64,000 nucleotides of DNA from an uncultured Colwellia sp. (GTDB taxonomy: Bacteria; Pseudomonadota; Gammaproteobacteria; Enterobacterales; Alteromonadaceae), in the NCBI GenBank assembly GCA_913058245.1, contig CAJXQJ010000001.1, positions 62,001 to 126,000 on the forward strand. Reading direction: 5' to 3'. Position numbers and translations under genes: made by a program. Below the pieces are notes generated by a model. It was not told the DNA's origin, searched no databases, and saw only the letters and a list, made by a program, of their open reading frames with translations. Below are positions 19,815 through 28,004 of the stretch, in pieces (position 1 is the first letter of the stretch; every line of letters begins with the position of its first letter).

Positions 19815-20291
19815 ATGACTATTAAAAGCTTATCTGTTCAAGAAATCAATGATATGAGGAGATCAAAAGTTAGACCTTATGTCACCTATTTGTTAATTAC
19901 TATTTACGCTTTAACTACATCATTCGCAATTATATGGCTATTGTTAAATGGACAATCTGATAACGCGCTAGCGTTGCTATCCGGTCTTTCTGCCGTATCT
20001 ACAGGGGTCGTTGGCTTTTGGTTCGGCACTAGAGGAAATGTTAGTAATAATATTACTAAGCCCAGCATCATATCTAAACCATCTCCACAGGTATCAAAAA
20101 CACCAATAGAAAAGGTTACAGCCTTATTAACTTTTCATAAAAAAACTTTGAATGATCTTATTCCAATATTGGATGTAAATTTAGAAAGTGAAGTCAAAGA
20201 GTTATTGATCAATTGCACAAAACTTACAGAAAAGCAGAGAGTGGATATTGCGGCATTACTGAAATCATCAGTTAAGAATATTTTTGGATAA
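19815..20291 (+). CDS. Hypothetical membrane protein with FWFG motif
   Basis: I do not recognise a characterised family. The 158-residue protein has a short polar N-terminus and two membrane segments (about 22-44 and 50-72). The second ends in the motif VVGFWFGTRG that is common in small phage- and island-borne membrane proteins. A soluble C-terminal region (about 80-158) is predicted to be helical and would face the cytoplasm. It is the first gene of the element 1 operon, 35 bp before the lipoprotein gene. A similar GFWFG motif recurs in the protein at 22034. Confidence 0.7.
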   Translation: MTIKSLSVQEINDMRRSKVRPYVTYLLITIYALTTSFAIIWLLLNGQSDNALALLSGLSAVSTGVVGFWFGTRGNVSNNITKPSIISKPSPQVSKTPIEKVTALLTFHKKTLNDLIPILDVNLESEVKELLINCTKLTEKQRVDIAALLKSSVKNIFG

Positions 20292-20326
20292 TTAAAACAA
20301 ACTGTCATGTGAAATCGGGTAACAAT

Positions 20327-21787
20327 ATGGACATAAAAACTAAGAAATCACTTTTTATTATTATAACAAGTATAACTTTGCTTGGTGGGTGTGCTGATTT
20401 GACGCATTTTAATGATAAGGAAACTTTAGAAACTAATGACGCTGTATTTATAGATGCTAAGCAAAGAGCCGTTTTTAACGTTACAAAATTTAAGTTTGAT
20501 GATAGCGGAGTTAAGAGAGTTGAATGGAGTGGAATTTGTGCAGAGCCAGCCCCAGATGCAATTTCTTCTTTGGCAGCCACTTTAGGTGTGGATTTGAGTG
20601 TCGCAGATAAAGGTACGTTAGGCGTATCTCAATCACTCAGTGAAGCAGTTGGGAATATAGGTATAAGAACAGCAGCTATACAGGCATTAAGGGATATGAT
20701 GTACAGGAATTGTGAAGCATATGCCTTGGGAGGTATTTCCGATATGGGTATCGAAACTTTGCAGCGTAGATTTCAAAGTACGATGGTAGCAATCCTTGCA
20801 ATCGAGCAATTAACTGGTGCCGTTAAAGCACCGTCTGTAGTTTTGACTGGTACTTCTTCGGCAGGCTCATCCGATGCAATTTTGAAACTAACAAATGATG
20901 CAAAAACTACTTTGTCTGCTCTGAATAATGCAACAGATGATGAAGCTAAAGCCAAGACTCTGTATGAAGAAAAGAAAAAAGCAAATGATGATACTTCCCA
21001 AAAAATAGCTGATGGTCAAACTGCGGTTGATACTATAAACGCCAAGAATCCTCCTTCGACTGATGCTGCTGATGTAGCTGCTCTTGCAGAACATAAAAAG
21101 CTTGAAGAGAATTTAGTTGTTCAAAAGAAAGAGATGGAGGATGCAGAAAAAGCCTATAAGGAAAGCCAAGAAGTAACCAAGAAAAGTAAACAGGCTTATG
21201 ATGCAATTGAATCTTCGAGAGTTGCAGCCGTTACTGGTGGAGGAAAAACAAGCACTTTTGGCAAAATTGAATCGATTACGAAACCTGAACCCTTGTCGGA
21301 TGCTGCTATCCAGACTGTATCAAGTACAGTTTTAAGTATAGTTAAAGCGTCCATGGCAGTAGATTATGAAAAAGAAGTTTGTACTACACTTGTAGGGCAA
21401 TACCCGAATGAAGAAGCAAAAGAGAAGTCTCCTTTATGGGCATGTACAAACTTGCTATTAATTTCTCCTGATAAAGCTAAATCAGATGAGTCTAGAAATA
21501 CATTACTTGGTGTAATGGTTGGAGACCCTAAAGCTATAAAAGCATTTTCACAAAGCAACCTCATGTCGAGTAAAGTGAGTGAGATTCTATTAAAAGTCGC
21601 ACCATCTAAGCAGTTATCTAAATCATTGTGGAATACATTAGTTGATGATTCAAATTTGGAAAACTCAGTAGAAACATCGTTAAAAACATTAGCCGATTAT
21701 CAATCAGTTAAGGGCATGCTGGATTATTACGCTGTATCGAGTAGTAAGTACTCAATTATTGATAAATTGCATAGCAATCTAAAATAA
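20327..21787 (+). CDS. Large coiled-coil lipoprotein, unknown function
   Basis: From ATG 20327 the protein has 486 residues and opens with a lipoprotein signal (FIIITSITLLGGCADL) whose Cys follows the lipobox LLGG. The body has an Ala/Lys/Glu-rich coiled coil (about 195-300) flanked by helical domains, and it ends without a membrane anchor. It should sit on the periplasmic face of a membrane. An upstream ATG at 20309 would add six residues ahead of the signal and is less likely. Neighbours on both sides are small membrane proteins, suggesting an envelope complex. No homologous family is recognised. Confidence 0.75.
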   Translation: MDIKTKKSLFIIITSITLLGGCADLTHFNDKETLETNDAVFIDAKQRAVFNVTKFKFDDSGVKRVEWSGICAEPAPDAISSLAATLGVDLSVADKGTLGVSQSLSEAVGNIGIRTAAIQALRDMMYRNCEAYALGGISDMGIETLQRRFQSTMVAILAIEQLTGAVKAPSVVLTGTSSAGSSDAILKLTNDAKTTLSALNNATDDEAKAKTLYEEKKKANDDTSQKIADGQTAVDTINAKNPPSTDAADVAALAEHKKLEENLVVQKKEMEDAEKAYKESQEVTKKSKQAYDAIESSRVAAVTGGGKTSTFGKIESITKPEPLSDAAIQTVSSTVLSIVKASMAVDYEKEVCTTLVGQYPNEEAKEKSPLWACTNLLLISPDKAKSDESRNTLLGVMVGDPKAIKAFSQSNLMSSKVSEILLKVAPSKQLSKSLWNTLVDDSNLENSVETSLKTLADYQSVKGMLDYYAVSSSKYSIIDKLHSNLK

Positions 21788-21800
21788 CAAGGAGTCAAAA

Positions 21801-21989
21801 ATGGAGACAATGGTTATTAAGGTCGTAAACAGTGGTGCAGAAGAAGAGGTTGCAGTAGCTGAGTTATTAGGTGGCGGTTTTACTATTACTTACCAAAATA
21901 GGTCTAGCCTCACAGCTATTGATGCCACAAAAGTTGGCGGAGATGAGACCATTTATAATGACACATGTGTTGTTATTGGAGTTAAATAG
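21801..21989 (+). CDS. Small hypothetical protein (62 aa)
   Basis: This 62-residue soluble protein (METMVIKVVNSG...) follows the lipoprotein gene by 13 bp and has a good AAGGAG site before its ATG. The sequence is beta-rich with Gly-Gly-Gly and a hydrophobic end (CVVIGVK). No family is recognised. Operon position and ribosome site support translation. Confidence 0.6.
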   Translation: METMVIKVVNSGAEEEVAVAELLGGGFTITYQNRSSLTAIDATKVGGDETIYNDTCVVIGVK

Positions 21990-22033
21990 TTAGATTTTTT
22001 ATTCAACTAAAAAATATATAAGGAAGTTGAAAA

Positions 22034-22666
22034 GTGGAAGTTACTCAATTAGAAAAATGGAGCAGCTTGGATAAAGCTAAATTACTTGTCTCTTCTCTAG
22101 TTCCTTTGCTTATTCTATGTATTGGATTTTGGTTTGGTCACCTTGAATCTGAAAGGGCAAATAGTTCAAGGGTGGCAGCATTAAAGTTTGAACAATATGA
22201 AATATTGGGTAAAGAAGTAAATTCTATTTTTTCATATCTTTATTATGTTGGTAATTGGAAGGAAATGACCCCGGTTGAAGTCCTACAAAGCAAACGAACA
22301 GCCGATACCATTTTTTATACTTATGAAAGTATGTTTTCAGATGAGTTCAAGGCTGTTTATCATGATTTCATGAAATTATCTTTTAAAACTAGAAATGGTT
22401 GGGGGAAAGATGCAAAGATTAAAAGTAACTTTAGATATAGAGTTGGGTTATTTTCTTTTTTTGTACCTGGAAATGAAGGGGAGCTTACTAAAGTTGAGTG
22501 GAATAATGATTGGGAACAGCTATTTGAGACAGATTACATTACAAGAGTTGTGGAATTAGATCCAACAGACAATTTGATTCACGGAACCCCCCAACAGCAC
22601 GGAAAAGATTTAGCAAAAACATATAACTCATTTAAAAAACAAATTGCAATAGAGCTAAAATTTTAA
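22034..22666 (+). CDS. Single-pass membrane protein, unknown (210 aa)
   Basis: The 210-residue protein has one clear membrane segment at about 15-35 that ends GFWFGHLESERANSSR. The rest is a soluble domain rich in aromatic residues. The start codon is GTG or an adjacent codon in context AAGGAAGTTGAAAAGTGGAAG; GTG at 22034 is used here. The membrane segment and FWFG motif echo the first gene of this operon. The layout resembles small phage-inhibition proteins only in a general sense, and no function is claimed. Confidence 0.65.
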   Translation: MEVTQLEKWSSLDKAKLLVSSLVPLLILCIGFWFGHLESERANSSRVAALKFEQYEILGKEVNSIFSYLYYVGNWKEMTPVEVLQSKRTADTIFYTYESMFSDEFKAVYHDFMKLSFKTRNGWGKDAKIKSNFRYRVGLFSFFVPGNEGELTKVEWNNDWEQLFETDYITRVVELDPTDNLIHGTPQQHGKDLAKTYNSFKKQIAIELKF

Positions 22667-22701
22667 GTGCTTAAAGAATAATACTCTATATTGGAGGTTT
22701 T

Positions 22702-23097
22702 ATGGATAATTTGTTAAGCGGATTATCGCTTATGTTCTTTGAATTACAAATTGTAAATCAAAACAATAATGAAAATCCTGTTTTAGTTTTCTCTATTGCC
22801 TGCTCTATAGTTGGTGCTATTGCCGTATTGCTTGATTTGACATTTTACGTGCTTAGAGGGCGCTCGTTATTTGATTTAAACCATGGGAAGTTAACTGTTG
22901 TTTTTTTGATTGCTTGGTCTTTTGGTGCACTTGTTATTGGTTGGGTAGGGCAGTTAGCTAGTATATTTGTAGTGAGTGTATCAGCAACGGTTCTTGTTGG
23001 GTTTACTTGGCCATTAATTATAACGAAGTATTTAAAAACAAAAGCTGATGAAGAGTACGCGAGTGAACCAGAGCAAGAAATAGCGGAGGAAGAGTAA
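22702..23097 (+). CDS. Three-helix membrane protein, unknown (131 aa)
   Basis: The 131-residue protein has three to four hydrophobic stretches (about 27-50, 60-85 and 88-110) and a short acidic tail ending EQEIAEEE. A GGAGG site lies 6 nt before the ATG. It ends 1 bp before the next gene, indicating translational coupling. No family is recognised. Confidence 0.65.
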   Translation: MDNLLSGLSLMFFELQIVNQNNNENPVLVFSIACSIVGAIAVLLDLTFYVLRGRSLFDLNHGKLTVVFLIAWSFGALVIGWVGQLASIFVVSVSATVLVGFTWPLIITKYLKTKADEEYASEPEQEIAEEE

Positions 23098-23098
23098 A

Positions 23099-23494
23099 AT
23101 GGCCTTTTATTCACAACTATTCGATAAAAGCTCTGATTTTAGAAGTGAATCAGAAATTAAAAACTTAGTAAAAAAGTCTAAAAATTATAAAAATGAAGAT
23201 GTAGCTAATTCGAAAATACTTAACTTTTTCAATACATCTAAACAAAGAAGCTACCTCGTTACGACTGATGAAATGGTGTATTGCATTGTTGATGATTCTC
23301 GTAAAAATGAAGCAAAGATAAACTGGTCAATGGGTAAAGAGTTATTTGCTAGCCAATCAATTACCTTAAAGGATAAAACAGTACGTACAGGCTTAGTCAA
23401 CTTTGGAGAAAAACATAAGAACTGGTTATATACTAAATCAATATTTAACAATGAAGACAATATGAAAAACTCAATTTCAAAATTATTGAGTTGA
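23099..23494 (+). CDS. Hypothetical soluble protein (131 aa), possible PH-like fold
   Basis: The 131-residue protein has a charged helical N-terminus (about 1-45) and then alternating hydrophobic strands (RSYLVTTDEMVYCIVDD, about 50-66) that vaguely resemble small bacterial PH-like domains. This resemblance is weak inference. It starts 1 bp after the preceding membrane protein's stop, with GGAGG in the upstream coding end, so the two are coupled. Confidence 0.6.
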   Translation: MAFYSQLFDKSSDFRSESEIKNLVKKSKNYKNEDVANSKILNFFNTSKQRSYLVTTDEMVYCIVDDSRKNEAKINWSMGKELFASQSITLKDKTVRTGLVNFGEKHKNWLYTKSIFNNEDNMKNSISKLLS

Positions 23495-23594
23495 AAATTA
23501 TATTACTAATTAAACGTTAGACGGGACTTCTATATAGTTTGAATGAATAAGGTTAATAAGAAGTTCACTGTACACATTAGGAACGTTTATCAGA

Positions 23595-24611
23595 ATGTCG
23601 AATGATAGCTTATGGTATAAAACTATAAATTTTGAACTTGATATTGAACCAGAAATATCCACTCAGGATGTTTTTCCTGAACTAGAGTCAATCATTATAG
23701 AAAATGAGCAAGTGAATCTAGATAAGTCAATTCAAGGTAGCTGGAAGAATATTTTAATAGTAGAAGATGATGAATACCTAGCTAAGGATTATGGGAACCA
23801 ACTCGAAGCATTTGGCTTTAGAGTTTCATATGCATTCAATGCCGATGAAGCTGTTAAGTTAGTATATTATTATGGATCATATATCAGCGTTATTGTTCTA
23901 GATATTCGAATGGATAAAGGGAAGTACCTTAGTGATTTTAGTACTTCTAATGGCCTGAAAACAGGAATATCACTCTCTAAGGAAATTAGAGAATATGTCC
24001 CTCAAGCACTTATAGCTGCGTTATCTATGTCAAAAGATTATTTAGATCAAGCATGGTTTATTGCGAATGATAGACATTTTTTTTGTAGAAAAGATAGTTT
24101 TCCTCCAGATGTTTTTGCAAAGTTTATTTATGAATTGGTCTCAGTAGTGAAAACAGATGGGGTATTATCTGGTAAGGATTCAAGTGTTTCAGATCTAATT
24201 GGTCAAAACGATGAAGTTTCTGATAATAGAAATATTGAAATTAATTTGCAAAAGGAGGTAGTAATGGGTAATAAATATGTATCTCATGGACCAGTCGGTG
24301 CTATGGGAGAAAACGCTACAGCACATGATTTTACCATTAATCAAATTTGGGAAGATAACAAATCGAATATAAATTTAACTAAATTATCTGAAGAATTGGT
24401 CATCTTAAGAGAAGCATTAGCTGCCGATGCAACCGATAATGATTTTATTGATATAGGTAACATTGTTAGCGCAGAACAAGAAGCTAAAAAAGAAAACGGG
24501 TCTAAAGCGATTGAGTTCTTAAAAAAAACATCAAAAAAGACACTTGAAATAGCTGAGAAAATTGGAGTAGGTGTAGCAGTGGCAGCAATAAAGGCTACCA
24601 CGGGGCTATAA
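23595..24611 (+). CDS. Response-regulator receiver protein with a C-terminal conflict-associated domain
   Basis: The 338-residue protein has a short acidic N-terminus, then a receiver domain (about 50-175): IVEDDEYLAKDYG supplies the acidic pocket, VIVLDIRMD gives the phospho-acceptor Asp near residue 102, and the Lys is in LSMSKD. A linker (about 180-223) leads to a 115-residue C-terminal domain (HGPVGAMGENATAHDFTINQ... to IGVGVAVAAIKATTGL). From memory, similar tails occur on various bacterial conflict proteins; I cannot name the domain. There is no DNA-binding domain or partner kinase nearby. An AGGAGG and in-frame ATG at residue 224 would let the C-terminal domain be made alone. Confidence 0.8.
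   Translation: MSNDSLWYKTINFELDIEPEISTQDVFPELESIIIENEQVNLDKSIQGSWKNILIVEDDEYLAKDYGNQLEAFGFRVSYAFNADEAVKLVYYYGSYISVIVLDIRMDKGKYLSDFSTSNGLKTGISLSKEIREYVPQALIAALSMSKDYLDQAWFIANDRHFFCRKDSFPPDVFAKFIYELVSVVKTDGVLSGKDSSVSDLIGQNDEVSDNRNIEINLQKEVVMGNKYVSHGPVGAMGENATAHDFTINQIWEDNKSNINLTKLSEELVILREALAADATDNDFIDIGNIVSAEQEAKKENGSKAIEFLKKTSKKTLEIAEKIGVGVAVAAIKATTGL
24264..24611 (+). CDS. Internal translation product: C-terminal domain alone (115 aa)
   Basis: Inside the receiver-fusion gene, AAAGGAGGT at 24251-24259 lies 5 nt before an in-frame ATG at 24264. The resulting 115-residue protein would be exactly the C-terminal domain, starting just before its first conserved motif (HGPVGAMGENA). This is a stronger ribosome site than the one for the full-length gene. 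Separate translation of a domain from an internal start is known for Cas11-type subunits; applying that here is inference. Confidence 0.5.
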   Translation: MGNKYVSHGPVGAMGENATAHDFTINQIWEDNKSNINLTKLSEELVILREALAADATDNDFIDIGNIVSAEQEAKKENGSKAIEFLKKTSKKTLEIAEKIGVGVAVAAIKATTGL

Positions 24612-24946
24612 AATTGGTTATGAAAAATTTACTTAATTATAGTTTTTAATTACTTCTCTATAAATTTTAATTGAATTAACCAACTTAAATGTTTTAGGTA
24701 TTGAAAATCTAGTCTACTTTTCACCAACTAACACTGTATCTATGGAGCAAATTTGATTGGTGTAATTAAGCTTGTGATCAGTGGCAATCTATTTATAACG
24801 GACTATACTTCTACGTCATTTAAAATGCTTTAAAGAGAAAGGAGGAAGCAAAGTATTAAGAATACAACAATAAAGCCGTTGTATCCGAATTTAGACGTGG
24901 GACATCGGCATATGGATTATAGCCAAAACTAAAAAGGAATACTCAA
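24612..24946. repeat. Relic of a second right end inside element 1
   Basis: The gap between the operon and the protease gene contains, at about 24661-24690, an AAATTTTAAT stretch followed by ATTAACCAACTTAAAT. This closely resembles 26142-26170 at the true right end (AAATTTTAAT then ATTAACCAACTTAATT). The terminal 11 bp expected beyond it are not conserved. It suggests that an earlier, shorter element ended here and that the protease was added between the old and new right ends. No ORF is supported. Confidence 0.55.
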
Positions 24947-25867
24947 ATGTCTATTAAGATTCAAAACATGGGCTGGCTTCGCGACCTACCTGACTTTCGT
25001 GATCATAATATTGACACCGATACTACTCCAGTATCTCTCCAGGCACTAGGACAGGATAGATCTATTAAAGAAATGTCTAATGAGCTTGGTATATCCGACG
25101 CTGCGTTTGATGCACCACGTAGAAGAGATTTGACAAGGTGGTGTTCACCGATTGAAGATCAAGAAGATATTGGCTCTTGCACTGCAAATGCAGGAGTTGC
25201 ATTGATCGAATATTTTGAAAGGCGAGCTTTTGGTCGTCATATTGATGCATCGCGCTTATTTCTGTACAAAGCAACGCGTAATTTGATGCATTGGCAAGGT
25301 GATACAGGAGCATATTTGCGCACAACAATGGCTGCGATGAAGTTATTTGGAGTGCCACCCGAAAGTCATTGGCCTTATGATACGGCAAATTATAACGAAG
25401 AGCCTTCTTCGTTTTGTTATTCTTTCGCGCAAAACTATCAAGCGCTGCGTTATTATCGTTTAGATCCTAACGGTATTGATCGAAATAAGTTATTGCAGCG
25501 CATAAAAATGAATATATCTAGAGCCTTACCAGCAATGTTTGGCTTTACAGTTTATCAGTCAATAGCACAGGCTAATCAAGATCAAGGAAATATTCCATTC
25601 CCATCCGCTGGTGAAAATGTTCGCGGAGGTCACGCAATAGTTGCGGTTGGCTATGATGATGATAGAGAGATTGTTAATACGTTTAGCAATAACAATGATT
25701 CGACAACGGGAGCATTATTGATACGAAACTCATGGGGCGAAGGTTGGGGTGAGGAAGGATATGGTTGGCTTCCTTATGAATATGTACTACAGGGGCTAGC
25801 TGTAGATTGGTGGTCTTTGTTACGTAATGAATGGGTAGATACCAAGCAGTTTGGAGTAAACGAATAG
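24947..25867 (+). CDS. Papain-family (C1) cysteine protease
   Basis: The 306-residue protein has the papain catalytic layout: the Gln-Cys region in IEDQEDIGSCTANAG (Cys near 78), His in GGHAIVAVGYDDD (near 228) and Asn in IRNSWGEGWGEEGYGWLPY (near 261). No signal peptide or membrane segment is visible, so it is probably cytoplasmic or secreted by another route. The first 60 residues may be a short prodomain or a recognition region. An AAAGGAAT site precedes the ATG. It is the only gene between the relic and true right ends of element 1. Bacterial C1 proteases of this short form occur in scattered islands, and the target is unknown. Confidence 0.85.
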   Translation: MSIKIQNMGWLRDLPDFRDHNIDTDTTPVSLQALGQDRSIKEMSNELGISDAAFDAPRRRDLTRWCSPIEDQEDIGSCTANAGVALIEYFERRAFGRHIDASRLFLYKATRNLMHWQGDTGAYLRTTMAAMKLFGVPPESHWPYDTANYNEEPSSFCYSFAQNYQALRYYRLDPNGIDRNKLLQRIKMNISRALPAMFGFTVYQSIAQANQDQGNIPFPSAGENVRGGHAIVAVGYDDDREIVNTFSNNNDSTTGALLIRNSWGEGWGEEGYGWLPYEYVLQGLAVDWWSLLRNEWVDTKQFGVNE

Positions 25868-26096
25868 TTGCCCTTAATTGGTGAAGCCACTTGATGTGGC
25901 TCATTGAATAAAAAAATATGACTCATCAGTCGTAAATTAATTTATAGTGATTAAAGTTTAGCTTCAAGGAGTTAACTCAGATTGCAGGAGTGAGTTGTCA
26001 AACGAGAAACTATTGTTCTTAGAGGCTTTTTAAGTAGATTGAAAATAATATGTTTCTTTTCGATTATATTTAGGAAATTCACCTTCTGCTCTAAAG
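25868..26096. other. Non-coding stretch before the right end of element 1
   Basis: A 229-bp AT-rich region with a GCCACTT/GATGTGGC-type hairpin just after the protease stop, possibly its terminator. No gene or further repeat is seen. Confidence 0.4.
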
Positions 26097-26181
26097 TTAT
26101 TAACCAACTTAAATACGAGGACTTTTATTATTCAACCTTAAATTTTAATGGATGATTAACCAACTTAATTACACGTACTCA
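26097..26181 (-). repeat. Right end of element 1
   Basis: Inverted TnsB-type sites lie at about 26097-26112 (ATTAACCAACTTAAAT), a weaker one near 26132-26142 (CAACCTTAAAT) and the terminal one at 26154-26170 (ATTAACCAACTTAATT). The terminus ACACGTACTCA follows at 26171-26181. Its reverse complement mirrors the left terminus, and TTAAA follows directly. Confidence 0.85.
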
Positions 26182-26186
26182 TTAAA
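26182..26186. repeat. Target-site duplication, right (TTAAA), element 1
   Basis: TTAAA follows the CA terminus and matches 19301-19305. Downstream the sequence continues as apparent native gcvP flank with the terminator at 26202. Confidence 0.85.
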
Positions 26187-26201
26187 TTGTAGATTTGAAA
26201 T

Positions 26202-26234
26202 AAAAGGCGAACCAGAAGTGGTTCGCCTTTTTTT
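26202..26234 (+). terminator. Original gcvP terminator, displaced by element 1
   Basis: AAAAGGCGAACC pairs with GGTTCGCCTTTT around AGAAGT, with a long T-run. Removing element 1 and one TTAAA would place this hairpin about 25 bp after the gcvP stop codon region, so it is the likely native terminator. Confidence 0.85.
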
Positions 26235-26324
26235 GTATCCAATACTTATTAACTCAAATGTGTGGCGATATGATTTAACTAGAGATTTTGTTAGAGATAA
26301 AATTTAATGAATTAACGAGGTCAA

Positions 26325-26574
26325 ATGCCAAAGAAAACATTAACAGCAGAATTTAAACGTGAATGTGTAGAGTTCGTCATTGTTCACGGTTATGAACATA
26401 AAGATGTAGCCACAGCGATGAATGCCGGATTATCGTCAATCCAGCGTTGAATTAGCCAATATAGAAGAGAGCAACAAGGTGTTACGCCTAAAGCCAGTAC
26501 ATTAACATCTGCGCAAATCCCTATTCAGGAATTAGAAAAACAGGTTAAACAACTAAAAAAGTCTCCAAGTTTAT
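26325..26574 (+). pseudogene. Decayed IS3-family orfA (transposase HTH subunit)
   Basis: Reading from ATG 26325 gives MPKKTLTAEFKRECVEFVI and continues through SSIQR, the helix-turn-helix region of IS3/IS911-type OrfA. An in-frame TGA at 26448-26450 stands where the family has TGG (Trp). After it the frame continues ISQYRREQQGVTPKASTLTS and QELEKQVKQLKKSP, the usual leucine-zipper part. OrfB and the inverted repeats are absent, so this is a dead fragment. Confidence 0.8.
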
Positions 26575-26832
26575 TTGACGTTACATTTACTGTAGGTTCA
26601 AGACTCACGCTCAATGGTAAAGCCTTTAGTCTGCTTGTTCTTTCACATTACATCATATGAACTATATCTGTGATTTAGATCCTGTACCAGAGTTGTAGAT
26701 TAGAGCAATGCTGAAATATCAGTGAAAAATCAGTGAAAAGTCATCGAAAAGTCAGGTGTTTTTAACTTTGTTCCATTAGATTCCGTTTACCCCTTCGCTG
26801 CATAGCGTTTTTTTACTCTTAAGGATTTAATA
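26575..26832. other. Non-coding stretch after the IS3 remnant
   Basis: No gene is seen. Near 26717-26757 there is a short imperfect tandem repeat of the type CAGTGAAAAATCAGTGAAAA. The end of the stretch should hold the promoter of the esterase gene. Confidence 0.4.
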
Positions 26833-27960
26833 ATGATTACCTCTATTAGAGCCACTTTTATTTTTGTACTTTTATTTGTTTCCAGTTTTTTGGCCCATGC
26901 TGCTAATAAAGAGCCTGTAGTTTCTCTTGGCGAAAGCTCGTCGATTCATTCGAAAGCACTTGATAAAGAAGTCCCTTTATCTATTCATTTGCCAGAAAAT
27001 TATGATAGTTCGAAAAATAACTATCCTGTTATCTATATGATGGGATCTGATTTTAAAGCGCGCTTTGCATTATTAGCTTCTACCCTTGATGTTATGGCGG
27101 ACAGGCAAATACCACCGATGATTTTAATAGGGGTAGATTTGCCAGATGGCAACTTTGTTTTGGTGCCAAACAGGCAAACCGCCGATACTAAATCGCCGGA
27201 TACTTACTTAGCGTTTGTGCAAAATGAACTTATCCCGCACGTTGACGCTACGTACCGTACCGCGCCATTTAGAATGTTATTTGGTGCTTCCAATAGTGGA
27301 TTTTTTAGCACTTATGCGCTACTGAAAAAACCAGAATTGTTTAACAGCTACATGGCAAGCAGTCCAATGTATGCTTGGGCTCCAGAAGTGCTTAAATCGC
27401 AGATCGAGCAAGGGCCGTTGAAAAAGCTAGGTGAAAAACGCTATCTTCATATTATTTATAGTGATGATGACTTTGTCGAGGTGACGGAGTCTGTGCCTGA
27501 TTTTACTGATACCTTAAACAAACATAAACCGCAGAAACTAAGTTATCATGTTACCAAGTTGGTTAATGAAGGGCATGTACCAGCGACTGATTTTACTTCG
27601 CTGTTAATGGCACAATATCCAAACTTTAATGCCCATGAAACCCTCGACTCCGTAGAAAAAATACAAAGTCATTTTGCTAAATTGTCGAAAAGCTATGGCT
27701 ATACAATGCTCCCGTCAATGTCTATGGTATTTGATCTGGGTACAGACCTCGTACGAGCCAAAGATTTCGCTGCGGCAAAAAAAACATTCCATTATGCGTT
27801 AAAAATTTATCCTGAAAGTAAGCGGGCACATTTTGGAATGGGGTATCTACATCGAGCGAAGGGCAATATAGAGGATGCAAAAATAATGTTTAAAAAGGCG
27901 CTGGCCATAGACCCTGATTATGGGTTGGCAAAAAGGTTCTTGGAAAGGTTAGAGAGTTAA
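26833..27960 (+). CDS. Secreted alpha/beta-hydrolase esterase with C-terminal TPR
   Basis: The 375-residue protein has a signal peptide (about 1-23, ending FLAHAANK) and an alpha/beta-hydrolase domain of the IroE/esterase-D type (COG2819-like). The nucleophile serine lies in the GASNSGFFS elbow (about 157-165) and an acidic residue in YSDDDFVEV. Residues 295-375 contain two tetratricopeptide repeats (ALKIYPESKRAHFGMGYLHR and ALAIDPDYGLAKRFLE). It should act in the periplasm on an ester substrate that is not evident. It lies between the two elements and is followed by a strong hairpin, so it may be older island cargo. Confidence 0.82.
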   Translation: MITSIRATFIFVLLFVSSFLAHAANKEPVVSLGESSSIHSKALDKEVPLSIHLPENYDSSKNNYPVIYMMGSDFKARFALLASTLDVMADRQIPPMILIGVDLPDGNFVLVPNRQTADTKSPDTYLAFVQNELIPHVDATYRTAPFRMLFGASNSGFFSTYALLKKPELFNSYMASSPMYAWAPEVLKSQIEQGPLKKLGEKRYLHIIYSDDDFVEVTESVPDFTDTLNKHKPQKLSYHVTKLVNEGHVPATDFTSLLMAQYPNFNAHETLDSVEKIQSHFAKLSKSYGYTMLPSMSMVFDLGTDLVRAKDFAAAKKTFHYALKIYPESKRAHFGMGYLHRAKGNIEDAKIMFKKALAIDPDYGLAKRFLERLES

Positions 27961-27969
27961 GTTATTTGA

Positions 27970-28004
27970 GGTCAGAGTAAAGAGGATAAAAGTTTACTCT
28001 GACC
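27970..28004 (+). terminator. Hairpin after the esterase gene
   Basis: GGTCAGAGTAAA at 27970-27981 is matched exactly by TTTACTCTGACC at 27993-28004, an 11-nt loop between. It lies 9 bp after the stop codon. There is no long T-run, so it may end transcription only weakly or protect the 3' end of the message. Confidence 0.6.

Larger units (their letters stand above)
19306..26181 (+). mobile_element. Element 1: non-autonomous Tn7-like element at the gcvP 3' end
   Basis: The 6,876-bp segment begins TGGGGGTATGT and ends ACACGTACTCA. The reverse complement of the right end (TGAGTACGTGT then AATTAAGTTGG) matches the left end (TGGGGGTATGT then AATTAAGTTGG). Both ends carry repeated AAGTTGGTTAA-type sites expected to bind a TnsB transposase, and TTAAA flanks both sides. 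No tnsA-D genes lie inside, so movement would need a transposase in trans; element 2 has closely similar end repeats. Cargo is a seven-gene operon of unknown function and a papain-like protease. Confidence 0.88.

Noticed and set aside
19652-19825. Small ORF upstream of the element 1 operon
   Set aside because: It overlaps the next gene out of frame, and the translation has no signal or family feature; the ribosome site is weak.
26717-26757. Short tandem repeat as a regulatory iteron
   Set aside because: Only imperfect partial copies, no replication gene nearby.
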